41,497 bases of DNA from Clostridia bacterium (GCA_017621735.1 JAGASM010000040.1:1-41497); one strand, 5' to 3'; counted from the first letter of the stretch, positions 15,924 to 25,110 are shown. The notes: generated by a model from the letters alone, not told the origin. Numbers and translations are program-made.

Positions 15924-15984
15924 CTATATTAATGATAAAATTTTGTGCAATAATGTCATTTATGACTGACATAGTACTTTGAAA

Positions 15985-16689
15985 CTATACTAATTTTGAT
16001 ATTTCACGCTTTAATCGCTCGATAATTTTCTTTTCCAACCGCGAAATATAACTTTGTGAAATGCCAAGGAAATCGGCGACGTCCTTTTGCGTCATCTCTT
16101 CTTTCCCGCCCAAACCAAACCGCATATACATAATTTTCCGTTCCCGCTCGGGCAGTTTAGAAAGCGCGTCTTTGAGAAGTTCCTTTTCGACGCTGCTCTC
16201 AATCCCCCCGTATACGACGTCCGTATCCGTTCCTAAAATATCGGAAAGAAGCAGTTCATTTCCCTCAAAATCGGTATTCAGCGGCTCATCAAAAGACACT
16301 TCCGTCTTTAAGCGGGAAGTGCGCCGCAAATACATTAAAATTTCGTTTTCAATGCAGCGGGAAGCATACGTTGCGAGTTTGATATTTTTATCCGTCTTAA
16401 ACGAATTGATCGCCTTGATTAGCCCGATCGTCCCGATGGAAATTAAATCGTCCGCGTCCACACCCGTATTGTCAAACTTTCGCGATATGTATACGACAAG
16501 GCGCAAATTATGCTCGATCAAACTTGCCTTCACTTGCTCTAATTCTTTTCCTTCTTCCAACTTGGAAAGGCACTCCGCCTCTTCTTCCGCGGAAAGCGGT
16601 AATGGCAGCGCCTCACTTCCGCACAAATAGTGAACGACGCCCCCTGCGCCCGTCATCTTTTTTAATAATTCTTTGATTGCCGTTAACAT
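15985..16689 (-). CDS. sigE: RNA polymerase sporulation sigma factor SigE (pro-sigma-E)
   Basis: 234 aa. The region [24 protein letters not shown] (here [13 protein letters not shown]) and [18 protein letters not shown] (region 2), [19 protein letters not shown], and C-terminal [20 protein letters not shown] (region 4) are diagnostic of mother-cell sigma-E. The start of the mature protein aligns at about H20 ([10 protein letters not shown]), leaving a pro-sequence of about 18-19 residues, shorter than the 27 of Bacillus subtilis. Removal is expected by SpoIIGA, encoded immediately upstream. The ATG has GGAGGGGG 3 bp upstream, inside the spoIIGA coding region. Confidence 0.95.
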   Translation of the reverse strand: MLTAIKELLKKMTGAGGVVHYLCGSEALPLPLSAEEEAECLSKLEEGKELEQVKASLIEHNLRLVVYISRKFDNTGVDADDLISIGTIGLIKAINSFKTDKNIKLATYASRCIENEILMYLRRTSRLKTEVSFDEPLNTDFEGNELLLSDILGTDTDVVYGGIESSVEKELLKDALSKLPERERKIMYMRFGLGGKEEMTQKDVADFLGISQSYISRLEKKIIERLKREISKLV

Positions 16690-17440
16690 GTTCCCCCTCC
16701 GTCAAAGCGGTATGTATGATAATTTGACACTCTCCCTTTAGTTCCCCCACCGTAAGATAAACGTTTTGCCATTCCTTCTTGCCTACCGAAAGCCGTTCGC
16801 ACCGAAAAACAGGCGACTCGCGCTCTCCGTTTACCGTTTGAACGGTCATTCTCCCCTCCGAAACGGGATGCGCGCCAAATAGCGCAAATACGCCGACGGA
16901 AGAGAGAACGCACACGGGATTCCCGCGAAAATATAACATATTTCCACTATCGACAAGCCCTTTCCACCGCACCGTTCTTCCCGCGTGAGAAAGCGTACAT
17001 TGCGCGGTATTCAAATACGTCCTGCGCGCGCGGCGGAATATGTTCACAGCCACTTTTCCAAGCAAGTAAAACCCTGCGAAAAACACCCCCTCGAACCACA
17101 GCGGAATCCCGCCGAACACGCCGCTGAAAAAGGTTAAAATTCCGCCTGCAAGCGCGGTAAACAAATAAAATAAAAGCGTCGTTTTCAAATACGCAATATT
17201 TTTTCCGCGACATATCGCTATCATGCATACGATTGCGCCGCCACACAGTTTGACGAGCAATAAAACCCACTTGGGCAGCGGAACGATCGGTATCAAAACC
17301 GCTTGCACACTCCCCAACGCAGCGGCAAACACAACGTTGATTTTTCGCGCCGTTGCGCCCGATGCACGGAGTGCCAAAGACAAAAGGATTGCGTCTAATA
17401 TAAAGTTTTCTAATAAGGCATACTCCAAATAGACAACCAC
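16613..17440 (-). CDS. spoIIGA: SpoIIGA, membrane aspartic protease that processes pro-sigma-E
   Basis: 275 aa from a GTG at 17440, preceded by GGGGAAGGG. Translation from there opens with the family-typical [19 protein letters not shown]; a longer in-frame reading to 17566 would run back across the tsaD terminator into tsaD and is rejected. About five membrane helices occupy the first half. The cytoplasmic half has the catalytic motif VDSGN (Asp164), as in the DTGN of Bacillus. The 3' end overlaps sigE by 77 bp, giving a basic tail of about 25 residues past the usual end. Confidence 0.9.
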   Translation of the reverse strand: MVVYLEYALLENFILDAILLSLALRASGATARKINVVFAAALGSVQAVLIPIVPLPKWVLLLVKLCGGAIVCMIAICRGKNIAYLKTTLLFYLFTALAGGILTFFSGVFGGIPLWFEGVFFAGFYLLGKVAVNIFRRARRTYLNTAQCTLSHAGRTVRWKGLVDSGNMLYFRGNPVCVLSSVGVFALFGAHPVSEGRMTVQTVNGERESPVFRCERLSVGKKEWQNVYLTVGELKGECQIIIHTALTEGEHVNGNQRIIKKDDGRRGRRSLFVRK

Positions 17441-17471
17441 GTCGTCCCTTCCCCGTTTGTTCGTACGTGCC

Positions 17472-17477
17472 ATTATA
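17472..17477 (-). promoter_or_regulatory. -10 box of the spoIIGA-sigE promoter
   Basis: TATAAT lies about 32 bp before the spoIIGA GTG. Seventeen bp upstream is TTTTTT rather than TTGACA, so the promoter lacks a -35 box. That suits activation by Spo0A, as known for spoIIG. A weak 0A-box-like TGTCGCG is at 17530-17536, five of seven to TGTCGAA. Confidence 0.5.
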
Positions 17478-17494
17478 GCGGGTTTTTTGGCATG

Positions 17495-17523
17495 AAAAAA
17501 GGCATATTCCGTCGGAATATGCC
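17495..17523 (-). terminator. intrinsic terminator after tsaD
   Basis: A perfect 10 bp stem (17501-17510 with 17514-17523, loop GTC), read on the minus strand, ends in six T (17495-17500). It lies 14 bp after the tsaD stop and just before the spoIIGA promoter. Confidence 0.92.
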
Positions 17524-17537
17524 GAATTTTGTCGCGA

Positions 17538-18560
17538 TTAACGAAGGGGAATGCTCGCTTGAGCATTCAAAGAAAGGGATGCAAAATTCCCCGCTTGATA
17601 TTGCACCAAGCCCTCTGCAGCAATCATTGCCGCATTGTCCGTACAATGCTTTTTCGACGGTAAAACGAGTTTAAGTCCCGCCTTTTTACACGCCGTTTGA
17701 AGGGCTTCGCGCAAATATCCGTTTGCAATCACGCCACCGCCTGCGGTTACCGTATCGACCGCCCGCTCTTTTGCCGCTTGCACGACCTTTTCCACGAGAA
17801 TGTCGAGCGCCGCACGTTGAAAGGAATGCGCAACGTCCGCACGGTTGACCTCTTCTCCCTTTTGCTTTTTGCTATGACAGTAGTTGATGACCGCCGTCTT
17901 TAACCCGCTATAAGAGAAGTTGTACCCCCCTTCCCCTTTGAGCATTTTGGGGAGCGGAACGACGTTTTTTCCCTCTTTTGCAAGCGTCTCAACGTGCGGT
18001 CCCCCGGGATATGGAAGGGATAAAACGCGCGCGACTTTATCGAACGCTTCCCCCGCCGCATCGTCGAGCGTTCCGCCGAGCACTTCAAACTGCATTTCCG
18101 TCTTGGTATGAATGATCGCCGTATGTCCCCCGCTTGCAAGCAACGTCATAAACGGAGGTTTCAGCCCTTCATCCTCCAAATACGCGGCGGAAAGGTGTCC
18201 GCGAATATGATTGACGCCGATGAGCGGAATATTCAATCCGTACGAAAGCCCCTTTGCAAAGGAAAGACCGACGAGAAGCGCCCCTAAAAGCCCCGCTCCG
18301 TAGGTAACCGCGACTGCGTCCAACTCCTCTTTTTTTACGCCCGCTCGATCAAGCGCTCGCTGCACGACGGTATCTACCGCATCCGTGTGTGCGCGCGAGG
18401 CAATTTCAGGCACAACGCCGCCGTAAATCGCTTGAACGGAAGCGGACGAGATAATTTCGTCCGAAAGTAATTTTCTTCCGCGTATGACGGCAGCCGCCGT
18501 TTCGTCGCATGAGGATTCGATCCCCAAAATGACGGGATTTTCTTTGATAATCGGTTGCAT
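17538..18560 (-). CDS. tsaD: tRNA N6-adenosine threonylcarbamoyltransferase TsaD
   Basis: 340 aa, normal family length. Transfers the threonylcarbamoyl group to A37 of ANN-decoding tRNAs with TsaB/TsaE. The N-terminal GIESSCDETAAAV, metal ligands in VNHIRGHLSAAY (His118 and His122) and GGGVIANGYLR near the C-terminus are diagnostic of the Kae1/TsaD fold. It starts 3 bp after the prfB stop with only a weak GAAGAAA site, so it is probably translationally coupled to prfB. A terminator follows. Confidence 0.97.
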   Translation of the reverse strand: MQPIIKENPVILGIESSCDETAAAVIRGRKLLSDEIISSASVQAIYGGVVPEIASRAHTDAVDTVVQRALDRAGVKKEELDAVAVTYGAGLLGALLVGLSFAKGLSYGLNIPLIGVNHIRGHLSAAYLEDEGLKPPFMTLLASGGHTAIIHTKTEMQFEVLGGTLDDAAGEAFDKVARVLSLPYPGGPHVETLAKEGKNVVPLPKMLKGEGGYNFSYSGLKTAVINYCHSKKQKGEEVNRADVAHSFQRAALDILVEKVVQAAKERAVDTVTAGGGVIANGYLREALQTACKKAGLKLVLPSKKHCTDNAAMIAAEGLVQYQAGNFASLSLNAQASIPLR

Positions 18561-18563
18561 AAT

Positions 18564-19661
18564 TTAAGATTTCTTCAAATAGTCGATGATAAACCCTTGA
18601 ATATCCCCGTCCATGACCGCTTGAATATCGCCCATTTCGTAACCCGTTCTATGGTCTTTTGCAAGGGTATAAGGGCAAAATACGTACGAACGGATTTGCG
18701 AGCCCCATTCGATTTTTTTCGTTTCGCCTTTGAGCGCCGCTTCTTCCGCCATGCGCTGTTCGATTTGCTTTTCGAGCAATTTACTGCGGAGATACTTAAA
18801 CGCCATTTCTTTGTTTTGCAGTTGTGAACGCTCGTTTTGGCAGGTTACGACGATTCCCGTCGGGAAGTGCGTAATACGAATTGCCGTTTCCGTCTTGTTG
18901 ACCTTTTGTCCACCCGCGCCGGACGAACGGTACACGTCGATACGAATATCCTCGTCTTTGATGACGACGTCGTTGTCGTCGTCGACTTCGGGCATAACTT
19001 CGACGGAAGCAAAACTCGTTTGACGGCGTTTATTCGCGTCGAACGGAGAAATACGGACAAGACGGTGAACGCCGATTTCCGCTTTCAAATACCCGTACGC
19101 GTTTTCACCTTCTACCTTAAAGTCAACCGACTTTAATCCCGCGCCGTCGCCCGCGAGGCGGTCGATTTCCGTTACCTTAAAGCCGTTCTTTTCCGCGTAT
19201 CTGCAGTACATACGGTAAAGCATTTGACACCAGTCGCACGCCTCCGTTCCACCCGCGCCCGCGTGGAGCGCCATGAGCGCGCTCGATCCGTCGTACTTAC
19301 CGCGAAGAAGTGCGCGAATGCGCATTTCTTCAATGTCCTTTTCCGCGCGCACCATCATATTGTCAAGTTCGGGAATGAGGTCTTCCTCTTCCGTTTCTTC
19401 GATCAAATCGATAATTTCGTTTGCGTCGTCAAGCGCCTTTCTTCCCGCTTCGTACGCATTAATTTTTCCTTCAATGGAAGCAATCTCGCGTCCGATTTTC
19501 GCGGAGCGCTCCAAGTCTTGCCACACTTCAGGCTTTTCTTGTTCTTCTTTCAATGCGACGAGTTGCGCCGCACGGTTGTCGATATCAAGCGCATATTTTG
19601 CTTCGCCGAGCGTTTCTTCCAGCGCCTTAATTTTTAATCTGTAATCGTCCGCCTTAAACAT
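18564..19661 (-). CDS. prfB: peptide chain release factor 2 (RF2), without programmed frameshift
   Basis: 365 aa. Recognises UGA/UAA stop codons and triggers peptide release. The anticodon-like SPF is at 205-207 and the catalytic GGQ at 250-252 in SSGAGGQKVNKTETAIR. The reading frame is continuous from the ATG (AAGGAG upstream): the site where most bacteria have an in-frame UGA and +1 frameshift (about codon 25) reads YALDIDN with no stop. Autoregulation by frameshifting is therefore absent. It heads a two-gene unit with tsaD and follows the secA terminator. Confidence 0.97.
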   Translation of the reverse strand: MFKADDYRLKIKALEETLGEAKYALDIDNRAAQLVALKEEQEKPEVWQDLERSAKIGREIASIEGKINAYEAGRKALDDANEIIDLIEETEEEDLIPELDNMMVRAEKDIEEMRIRALLRGKYDGSSALMALHAGAGGTEACDWCQMLYRMYCRYAEKNGFKVTEIDRLAGDGAGLKSVDFKVEGENAYGYLKAEIGVHRLVRISPFDANKRRQTSFASVEVMPEVDDDNDVVIKDEDIRIDVYRSSGAGGQKVNKTETAIRITHFPTGIVVTCQNERSQLQNKEMAFKYLRSKLLEKQIEQRMAEEAALKGETKKIEWGSQIRSYVFCPYTLAKDHRTGYEMGDIQAVMDGDIQGFIIDYLKKS

Positions 19662-19682
19662 AGAATCTCCTTATCTTTGCGC

Positions 19683-19711
19683 TAAAATCTCCGAGTAAAA
19701 ACTCGGAGATT
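19683..19711 (-). terminator. intrinsic terminator after secA
   Basis: A perfect 11 bp stem (19686-19696 with 19701-19711, AAAA loop on the plus strand) is followed on the minus strand by a short TTTTAG. It lies 21 bp after the secA stop. The short T-run may allow read-through into prfB, for which I see no separate promoter. Confidence 0.8.
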
Positions 19712-19732
19712 GTTTGAAAATTCATAAACCGA

Positions 19733-22669
19733 TTACGGTTTTCCGTGACATTTCTTGTATTTCAATCCGCTACCGCAAGGGCAAGGATCGTTCGCGCCGA
19801 CCTTAATTTTCTTGGGCATCGTTGCGGGATTGAATTTGGTCGACCCGTTCGTCTTCAAACTGTCGACGTCAACGGGCGTCGGAAGCGCACGGGGATCGGA
19901 AGAGGTTACTTTCGTTTCCACTTGAGGCGCGGGCGCGGGTGCAGACGCAGGTGTAGGTGCAGCGTTTGGATTCGGCGCCACTCTCGGAATATTCGTCGGC
20001 ATGACGCGCGCAACCGGTTGTTGACGAATTTCAAGTTTTACCTTCAAGAGCATTGCAATCGTGTTCGTTTGAATGCGATCGATCATCTCGCCGAACATTG
20101 CCGAGCCTTCCTCTTTATACGCGATGACGGGATCCTTTTGCGCAAACGCACGAAGAGAGATCCCCTTACGGAGTTGATCCATTGCGTCGATATGATCGAT
20201 CCAGTTGCGGTCTACGTTGCGCAACAAAATTTGACGTTCGACGTCCGAATAGTCAATGCCCGTTTCTTCCTTAATTTTTGCAATCTTTTCTTCGTAGCAT
20301 TTTGCCGTTTTTGCGGAAATCTTCTCGATCGCCGTCGCATACTCCCAACGGTTGAGTTTTTCCTCGGTAACGTAGTTGGTCCCCTCGGGCAAAAGTTTGA
20401 TTTCAAGCGCCTTGTTCAAGTCTTCCGCGTGCCACTTTTCGGGCATATCGTCGGCGTTTACCGCACTGCGCACAATGGATTCAACGTAATCGGGGATATA
20501 TTTGAGCACTTGCGCGTGCACGTTTTCTCCCTTTAAGACTTTCATACGTTCCGCATACATGACCATACGTTGTTTGTTCATGACGTCGTCGTATTGCAAG
20601 ACGTTTTTACGGATTCCGAAGTTTCTCCCTTCGATTTGTTTTTGCGCGTATTCGATGGCGCGGGAAAGAAGTTTGGATTCCAAACATTCTTCTTCTTGCA
20701 TTTTAGAAGCCGCGTAAATGCTCTTCATGCGTTCTCCGCCAAAGCGCTTCATCAAATCGTCTTCCAAGGAAATAAAGAAGATGGACGCGCCGACGTCCCC
20801 TTGACGTCCGGAACGGCCGCGAAGTTGGTTGTCGATACGGCGGGATTCGTGACGCTCCGTCCCGATGATACAAAGACCGCCCGCCTCGATAACTTTCGCT
20901 TTTTCTTCTTCCGTCTTTTCTTTATAGGCGTTATAAAGAGCGTGATAGCGCTCGCGCACCTTCATCGTTTCTTCGTCCACTTCCGCATAAGAGGTGGCAA
21001 GTTCGATCGTTTCGTGTTCGACGCCCTCTTCTCTCAAACGTTTTTTCGCAAGATACTCCGCGTTTCCGCCGAGCAAGATATCCGTTCCGCGTCCCGCCAT
21101 GTTCGTCGCGATCGTAACCGCACCGAAACGCCCTGCTTGCGCGACGATTTCCGCTTCGCGCGCGTGGTTTTTCGCGTTGAGAATATTATGTTGAACGCCG
21201 TTTCGACGCAAAAGGCGGGAAAGTTCTTCCGATTTGTCGACGGAAACGGTACCGACGAGAATCGGTTGTCCCTTTTCGTGCCGTTCGACGATTTCGCGTA
21301 CGATTGCCATCTTCTTGCCGTTTTCCGTCGCAAAAATCTTATCGTGCAAGTCGACGCGTTGCACGGGCTTGTTGGTGGGAATTTCGACAACGTCCAACGA
21401 GTAGATGGTTCTAAATTCCCCTTCTTCCGTTTTTGCGGTACCCGTCATACCGGACATCTTTTTGTAAAGACGGAAATAGTTTTGGAAGGTGATCGTCGCG
21501 TAAGTCTTGTTTTCTTCGCGAATCTTCACCCCTTCTTTCGCTTCGATCGCTTGGTGCAATCCGTCCGAGTAACGTCTACCGATCATCAAACGTCCGGTAA
21601 ATTCGTCGACGATGACGATTTCTCCGTCGTTGACGATATACGCCTCGTCGCGGTGGAAAAGTTGATGCGCTTTGAGCGCCTGTTGAATATGGTGGTTTAA
21701 CGAAGCGTGGGAAATATCGGCAATATTGTCTACGTTAAAGAAGCGCTCCGCCTTTTCCGCACCGTATTCGGTAAGTTGAACTTGCTTATCTTTCCGCTCG
21801 ATAATATAGTCCCACATGCGCGCTTCTGCCGCAGCGAGTTTGCGTTCGCTGAGTGCGGATTTACTCTTTTTCGCTTGCTTTCTCTCCTGCGCTTCCGCAT
21901 TTTCCGCATCTTTCAAATCGTCGTCAAATCCACCCGTAAGCGTGCGGACGAAACGGTCGACTTCTTCGTACAGCGAGGAAGATTTTTCCCCCTTGCCCGA
22001 AATAATAAGGGGCGTTCTCGCCTCGTCGATCAAAATAGAGTCAACTTCGTCGATGATAGCAAAGTTGAGTTCTCTTTGAACCATGAGGCTCAAGTTGGAT
22101 TTTAAGTTATCTCTCAAATAGTCGAACCCGAATTCGTTGTTCGTACCGTAGGTAATATCGCATTGATATGCGGCGCGCTTTGCATTGTCGTCCATGCCGG
22201 GAACGATAACCCCGACGGTAAGCCCCATAAACTTATGGACCTTTCCCATCCATTCCGCGTCGCGCTTTGCAAGGTATTCGTTGACGGTAACAATATGAAC
22301 GCCCTTACCCGTAAGCGCATTCAAATATGCGGGAAGCGTCGAAACGAGCGTTTTACCTTCCCCCGTTCTCATTTCCGCAATACGGCCTTGGTGTAAGCAA
22401 ATTCCGCCGACGATTTGTACGTGGAAGTGCTTCATTCCAAGCACGCGGGCACTCGCTTCTCTTAACGCCGCAAATGCGTCGTATAAAATATCGTCGAGCG
22501 TTTCCCCCTTTGCAAGGCGTTCTTTCAAAACTGCCGTTTGCGAAGAAAGTTCCGCATTCGTCATCTTTTCGTAGACGGGCGCAAGCGCCTCTACTTTCAA
22601 CGCCATTTTATTTAATTTTTTCAAGCTTCTGCGGCTATCGCCGTTCATCAAGTATCCGATTAAACCCAT
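19733..22669 (-). CDS. secA: protein translocase ATPase SecA
   Basis: 978 aa. Motor of the Sec export pathway, needed for the lipoproteins and surface proteins in this window. Walker A is MRTGEGKT (100-107), Walker B IIDEVDSILIDEARTPLIISG-type region, then GRQGDVGAS and the helical scaffold. A Pro/Ala-rich linker near the C-terminus leads to the zinc-binding SEC-C motif CPCGSGLKYKKCHG. The ATG at 22669 opens MGLIGYLM with GGAG 8 bp upstream; 12 residues of in-frame extension upstream lack a start signal. Confidence 0.97.
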   Translation of the reverse strand: MGLIGYLMNGDSRRSLKKLNKMALKVEALAPVYEKMTNAELSSQTAVLKERLAKGETLDDILYDAFAALREASARVLGMKHFHVQIVGGICLHQGRIAEMRTGEGKTLVSTLPAYLNALTGKGVHIVTVNEYLAKRDAEWMGKVHKFMGLTVGVIVPGMDDNAKRAAYQCDITYGTNNEFGFDYLRDNLKSNLSLMVQRELNFAIIDEVDSILIDEARTPLIISGKGEKSSSLYEEVDRFVRTLTGGFDDDLKDAENAEAQERKQAKKSKSALSERKLAAAEARMWDYIIERKDKQVQLTEYGAEKAERFFNVDNIADISHASLNHHIQQALKAHQLFHRDEAYIVNDGEIVIVDEFTGRLMIGRRYSDGLHQAIEAKEGVKIREENKTYATITFQNYFRLYKKMSGMTGTAKTEEGEFRTIYSLDVVEIPTNKPVQRVDLHDKIFATENGKKMAIVREIVERHEKGQPILVGTVSVDKSEELSRLLRRNGVQHNILNAKNHAREAEIVAQAGRFGAVTIATNMAGRGTDILLGGNAEYLAKKRLREEGVEHETIELATSYAEVDEETMKVRERYHALYNAYKEKTEEEKAKVIEAGGLCIIGTERHESRRIDNQLRGRSGRQGDVGASIFFISLEDDLMKRFGGERMKSIYAASKMQEEECLESKLLSRAIEYAQKQIEGRNFGIRKNVLQYDDVMNKQRMVMYAERMKVLKGENVHAQVLKYIPDYVESIVRSAVNADDMPEKWHAEDLNKALEIKLLPEGTNYVTEEKLNRWEYATAIEKISAKTAKCYEEKIAKIKEETGIDYSDVERQILLRNVDRNWIDHIDAMDQLRKGISLRAFAQKDPVIAYKEEGSAMFGEMIDRIQTNTIAMLLKVKLEIRQQPVARVMPTNIPRVAPNPNAAPTPASAPAPAPQVETKVTSSDPRALPTPVDVDSLKTNGSTKFNPATMPKKIKVGANDPCPCGSGLKYKKCHGKP

Positions 22670-22730
22670 ATGAAAACTCCGTTTTATGCCGAGTCGCCCC
22701 GACAAATTCTACTTATTCCTACAATACACT

Positions 22731-22758
22731 ATTTTACAATATTTTCCTCAAATTTCAA
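22731..22758 (-). promoter_or_regulatory. candidate secA promoter
   Basis: TTGAAA (22753-22758), a 16 bp spacer and TAAAAT (22731-22736) predict a leader of about 55 nt. The rest of the 22670-22881 gap is AT-rich, with a weak A/T-only hairpin near 22834-22856 that could help end the upstream transcript; nothing else is seen. Confidence 0.5.
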
Positions 22759-22881
22759 AGCGTTTTGGGGCACTTTTTCTAATTTTAACAGAACGCCTTG
22801 TTCTTTTTTCTGCAATTTGACAAATTTCCTTCTTTTTTATAAAAAAAGAAAGCCGCACTTTACGTACAACTTCCCCTTCTT

Positions 22882-23643
22882 TTATCCCTCTTCCGCCTCT
22901 TGCTCCCCGTCGGAGCGAAGAGGAAACAGCGATTCTTCCATCGCACGGCGCATCTCCTCCGCCATTTCTGCCGCATTGACACAGCAAACGCGTCCCACGC
23001 CGATTTTTAACAAAAGGCGCAACTGTTCCGCATTCTCCACCCCCGTACAGCAAACAAACAACTTCCCCTCGCTTGCGGTCAAAACGGCAAGCGCAACGTC
23101 CACCTCGCCCCGTACGCAAACGCCGTCCGCACCCGCCTCTTTTGCGGCGCGTACGCCGAGCAAAATTTCTTCCGACGAAAGAAACGGATCGTCCAAAAGG
23201 AGAAAGAACGTACGCTTTTTGACACATCGGCGCACCCGTTTTATTTCTCGTTTTAATCCAGAAGCCCCGTGCGAACGCAAGATCGACGCGCTTGGCACAA
23301 ACCAAATTTCACGCGCGCCCTCACGCGAAACCCTTCTTGCTTCCGCACGCTTGACGGAAACAAGCGTTTCCCCCGTCCCTCCGACGATGCAGCAAAGACG
23401 TTTTCCACGCTCCGCGACCATTCTCCGCACCGAAGAAGCGTTGATCGGCGAAACAAGTACCCCGTCCGTTCCAAGGCGAACCGCACTTTCGCACGCACGC
23501 TTTAAGCCCTCGCGGGTAATTTCCCGTTTGGATGCGTTCACCGTAATTCTTCTTAATGCAAGTTGCAATTCCGTTTCTCGGCGCGTCCGTCGAAATTCGG
23601 CAAATTCAAGTTGTTCCGATACGTGTTCCGTTTTTGTTTCCAT
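22882..23643 (-). CDS. DeoC-like TIM-barrel protein lacking the catalytic lysines
   Basis: 253 aa. Soluble, with an alternating alpha/beta layout. Segments resemble deoxyribose-phosphate aldolase: LRRITVNASKREIT at the start, LCCIVGGTGETLVSVKRAEA (where DeoC has the VIGFPLG-x-T-x-x-K-x-x-EA block) and AAKEAGADGVCVRGE (where DeoC has GADFVKTSTG). The Schiff-base lysine aligns with Cys/Val, and the second lysine (KASGG) aligns with CCTGV, so aldolase activity is unlikely. I infer a diverged, possibly non-catalytic relative. The assignment is by eye and moderate. The ATG at 23643 has CGGGG just upstream. It lies upstream of secA on the same strand. Confidence 0.6.
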   Translation of the reverse strand: METKTEHVSEQLEFAEFRRTRRETELQLALRRITVNASKREITREGLKRACESAVRLGTDGVLVSPINASSVRRMVAERGKRLCCIVGGTGETLVSVKRAEARRVSREGAREIWFVPSASILRSHGASGLKREIKRVRRCVKKRTFFLLLDDPFLSSEEILLGVRAAKEAGADGVCVRGEVDVALAVLTASEGKLFVCCTGVENAEQLRLLLKIGVGRVCCVNAAEMAEEMRRAMEESLFPLRSDGEQEAEEG

Positions 23644-23725
23644 ACCCCGAATTTTTCCCAAAAAATAGCGGAAATATGCCAAGCGTATGCAAAATATGAC
23701 ATTATGAACGGTGTATGCTATCTCT

Positions 23726-23971
23726 ATGAATCTATTATCCGTACAAGGTATGGGCGCAGTTTACCTTTTATTTTTGTTTTTACTCTGCGTTTTACTCGTT
23801 TTTACCGTGAAACTCGCTTTGTTCGGCTATCGCACCCTCTACAAAAATCTTCCTCCCGAACGCCCGAAGGAAGAAGAAAAACCTCCCGAGCCCGTCTATT
23901 ACATCGTCGAACGAAAGAAAAAACGCAAGCAAACGGAGTACACACTCCCGCGGGAAATCAAGTTTAAGTGA
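23726..23971 (+). CDS. small single-pass membrane protein, unknown function
   Basis: 81 aa from the ATG at 23726. The start is uncertain: a GTG at 23711 and an ATG at 23750 are also in frame, and none has a well-spaced ribosome-binding site. One strong membrane helix (about residues 8-28) is followed by a Pro/Glu-rich segment and a basic end containing PVYYIVERKKKRK. The final codons, for PREIKFK and stop, form the start of the tandem repeat that continues downstream. Isolated on the plus strand between minus-strand genes, with a terminator about 280 bp later. Not recognised. Confidence 0.5.
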   Translation: MNLLSVQGMGAVYLLFLFLLCVLLVFTVKLALFGYRTLYKNLPPERPKEEEKPPEPVYYIVERKKKRKQTEYTLPREIKFK

Positions 23972-24173
23972 ACAATTCCGCGCCGCTCCGTTTGTTTCGC
24001 ATTTGGCAATCTTGATCCATATAAGCAAACCGTTTCACCCGCGGGAAATCAAGTTTAAGTGAACGATTCCGCCGCTCCGCTTGTTTCGCATTTGGCAATC
24101 ATGATCCATATAAGCAAACCGTTTCACCCGCGGGAAATCAAGTTTAAGTGAACGATTCCGCCGCCCCGTTTGT
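23947..24173. repeat. tandem array of about 90 bp units starting inside the small gene's 3' end
   Basis: CCCGCGGG plus GAAATCAAGTTTAAGTGA begins at 23947, 24038 and 24127 (periods 91 and 89). Units 1 and 2 are about 95 percent identical over their whole length; unit 3 matches for about 47 bp. A degenerate trace (GAATCAAGATTAGGTGA) follows near 24199. Unit 1 supplies the last codons and stop of the small membrane protein. This array, its degenerate trace and a terminator fill the whole 23972-24276 gap. Confidence 0.85.
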
Positions 24174-24242
24174 TTTCCACGAAAGAAATCACTTTCTCGA
24201 ATCAAGATTAGGTGATGCATCTCAAAAAACTTTGCTATATGG

Positions 24243-24278
24243 CAAAAAAAATCGACACCGTCGGGTGTCGGTTTTTTT
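24243..24278. terminator. bidirectional intrinsic terminator between convergent genes
   Basis: CGACACC (24253-24259) pairs with GGTGTCG (24264-24270), with an A-run before and a T-run after. It can end the small plus-strand gene and the M50-like gene on the minus strand; the latter's stop codon lies inside the flanking T-rich tract. Confidence 0.88.
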
Positions 24279-25107
24279 ATTTTTTTATCAATTTTCGAAT
24301 GCCGCGCACAAGGAGCGCAACGAGAATCATAAGCGCGGAAAAAAGTGCGGAAATCATCAAAAATCCCGTTACCGTAAAGGAAAAAGATGCAAGCGCGCCC
24401 GTTACGGCATTTAATGCAGGGACGGAAACGAAGAACAAAATCACGTCCACCGCGAGCAATACGCCCGCAAGAAATAAAAATCCTTTCACCCCCGACTTGA
24501 TATCGGGCGTACTCACTTCCATATGCGTTGCAATCGTCAAAGCAAGGATCATGTAAACCCACCAAAGCTGATTTGACCAGTTCCCAAACCCAAACGTTGC
24601 CAAAAATACGCCCCCAAATACGGAGAATAAATCCGCATACATTGCGCCGTCAAATAAATCAAAGGTAATAAGCCCAAGCATTTCGAGTTCGGAAAACACG
24701 TCTGCGAAAACGCTCGGAATCAGCAACCACATCAAGAGAAGCAATACCCCGCTCCCTACCAAAATGGGCGCAATGCCGATAAAGAAATTCCCGATTTGAT
24801 GGTAGAGGTTTTTGGGATTGTAAGAATGATTGACGTATCCCATCGCCCCGCTTGCATCCCCCGTTTTGTACGGATTTTGGTACAGTTTAATCTCCGTGAT
24901 CTTATGTCCGAAAATCAAGCACATGAGCGCGTGGCTGAGTTCGTGAACGGGCGTTCCGATAATCCCCGTTGCAAGCAAAATTTTAGGACCGACGCTCCCC
25001 GAAATCCGACAAAAAACCCGCCGTCCGAGTGCGAGCAGCAATCCGAAAAAAACGACTGCGCCGACAGCGAGCAAAATTTGTAAAAGGAAATTCGCAATCA
25101 GTTCCAT
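24277..25107 (-). CDS. M50-like membrane zinc metalloprotease
   Basis: 276 aa with six or more membrane helices. HELSH at residues 55-59 is an HExxH zinc motif inside a hydrophobic stretch ([17 protein letters not shown]), the arrangement of site-2-protease-type (M50) enzymes. A second conserved NPDG-type Asp motif is not obvious, so activity is not certain; related 'M50-like' families without known function also exist. It starts 3 bp after the rsfS stop, making it the last gene of the nadD/yqeK-rsfS unit. Substrate unknown. Confidence 0.7.
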   Translation of the reverse strand: MELIANFLLQILLAVGAVVFFGLLLALGRRVFCRISGSVGPKILLATGIIGTPVHELSHALMCLIFGHKITEIKLYQNPYKTGDASGAMGYVNHSYNPKNLYHQIGNFFIGIAPILVGSGVLLLLMWLLIPSVFADVFSELEMLGLITFDLFDGAMYADLFSVFGGVFLATFGFGNWSNQLWWVYMILALTIATHMEVSTPDIKSGVKGFLFLAGVLLAVDVILFFVSVPALNAVTGALASFSFTVTGFLMISALFSALMILVALLVRGIRKLIKK

Positions 25108-25110
25108 TTT

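Noticed and set aside
17441..17566. N-terminal extension of SpoIIGA
   Set aside because: Crosses the tsaD terminator and the -10 box and runs into tsaD; the family N-terminus begins at the GTG at 17440.
23947..24173. CRISPR array
   Set aside because: The whole 90 bp unit repeats, including the part that would be spacer; no cas genes.
24035..24565. Minus-strand frame through the repeats and the M50 gene's 3' end
   Set aside because: Composed of repeat and a wrong frame of the M50-like gene; it arises because the repeat has no stop in that frame.
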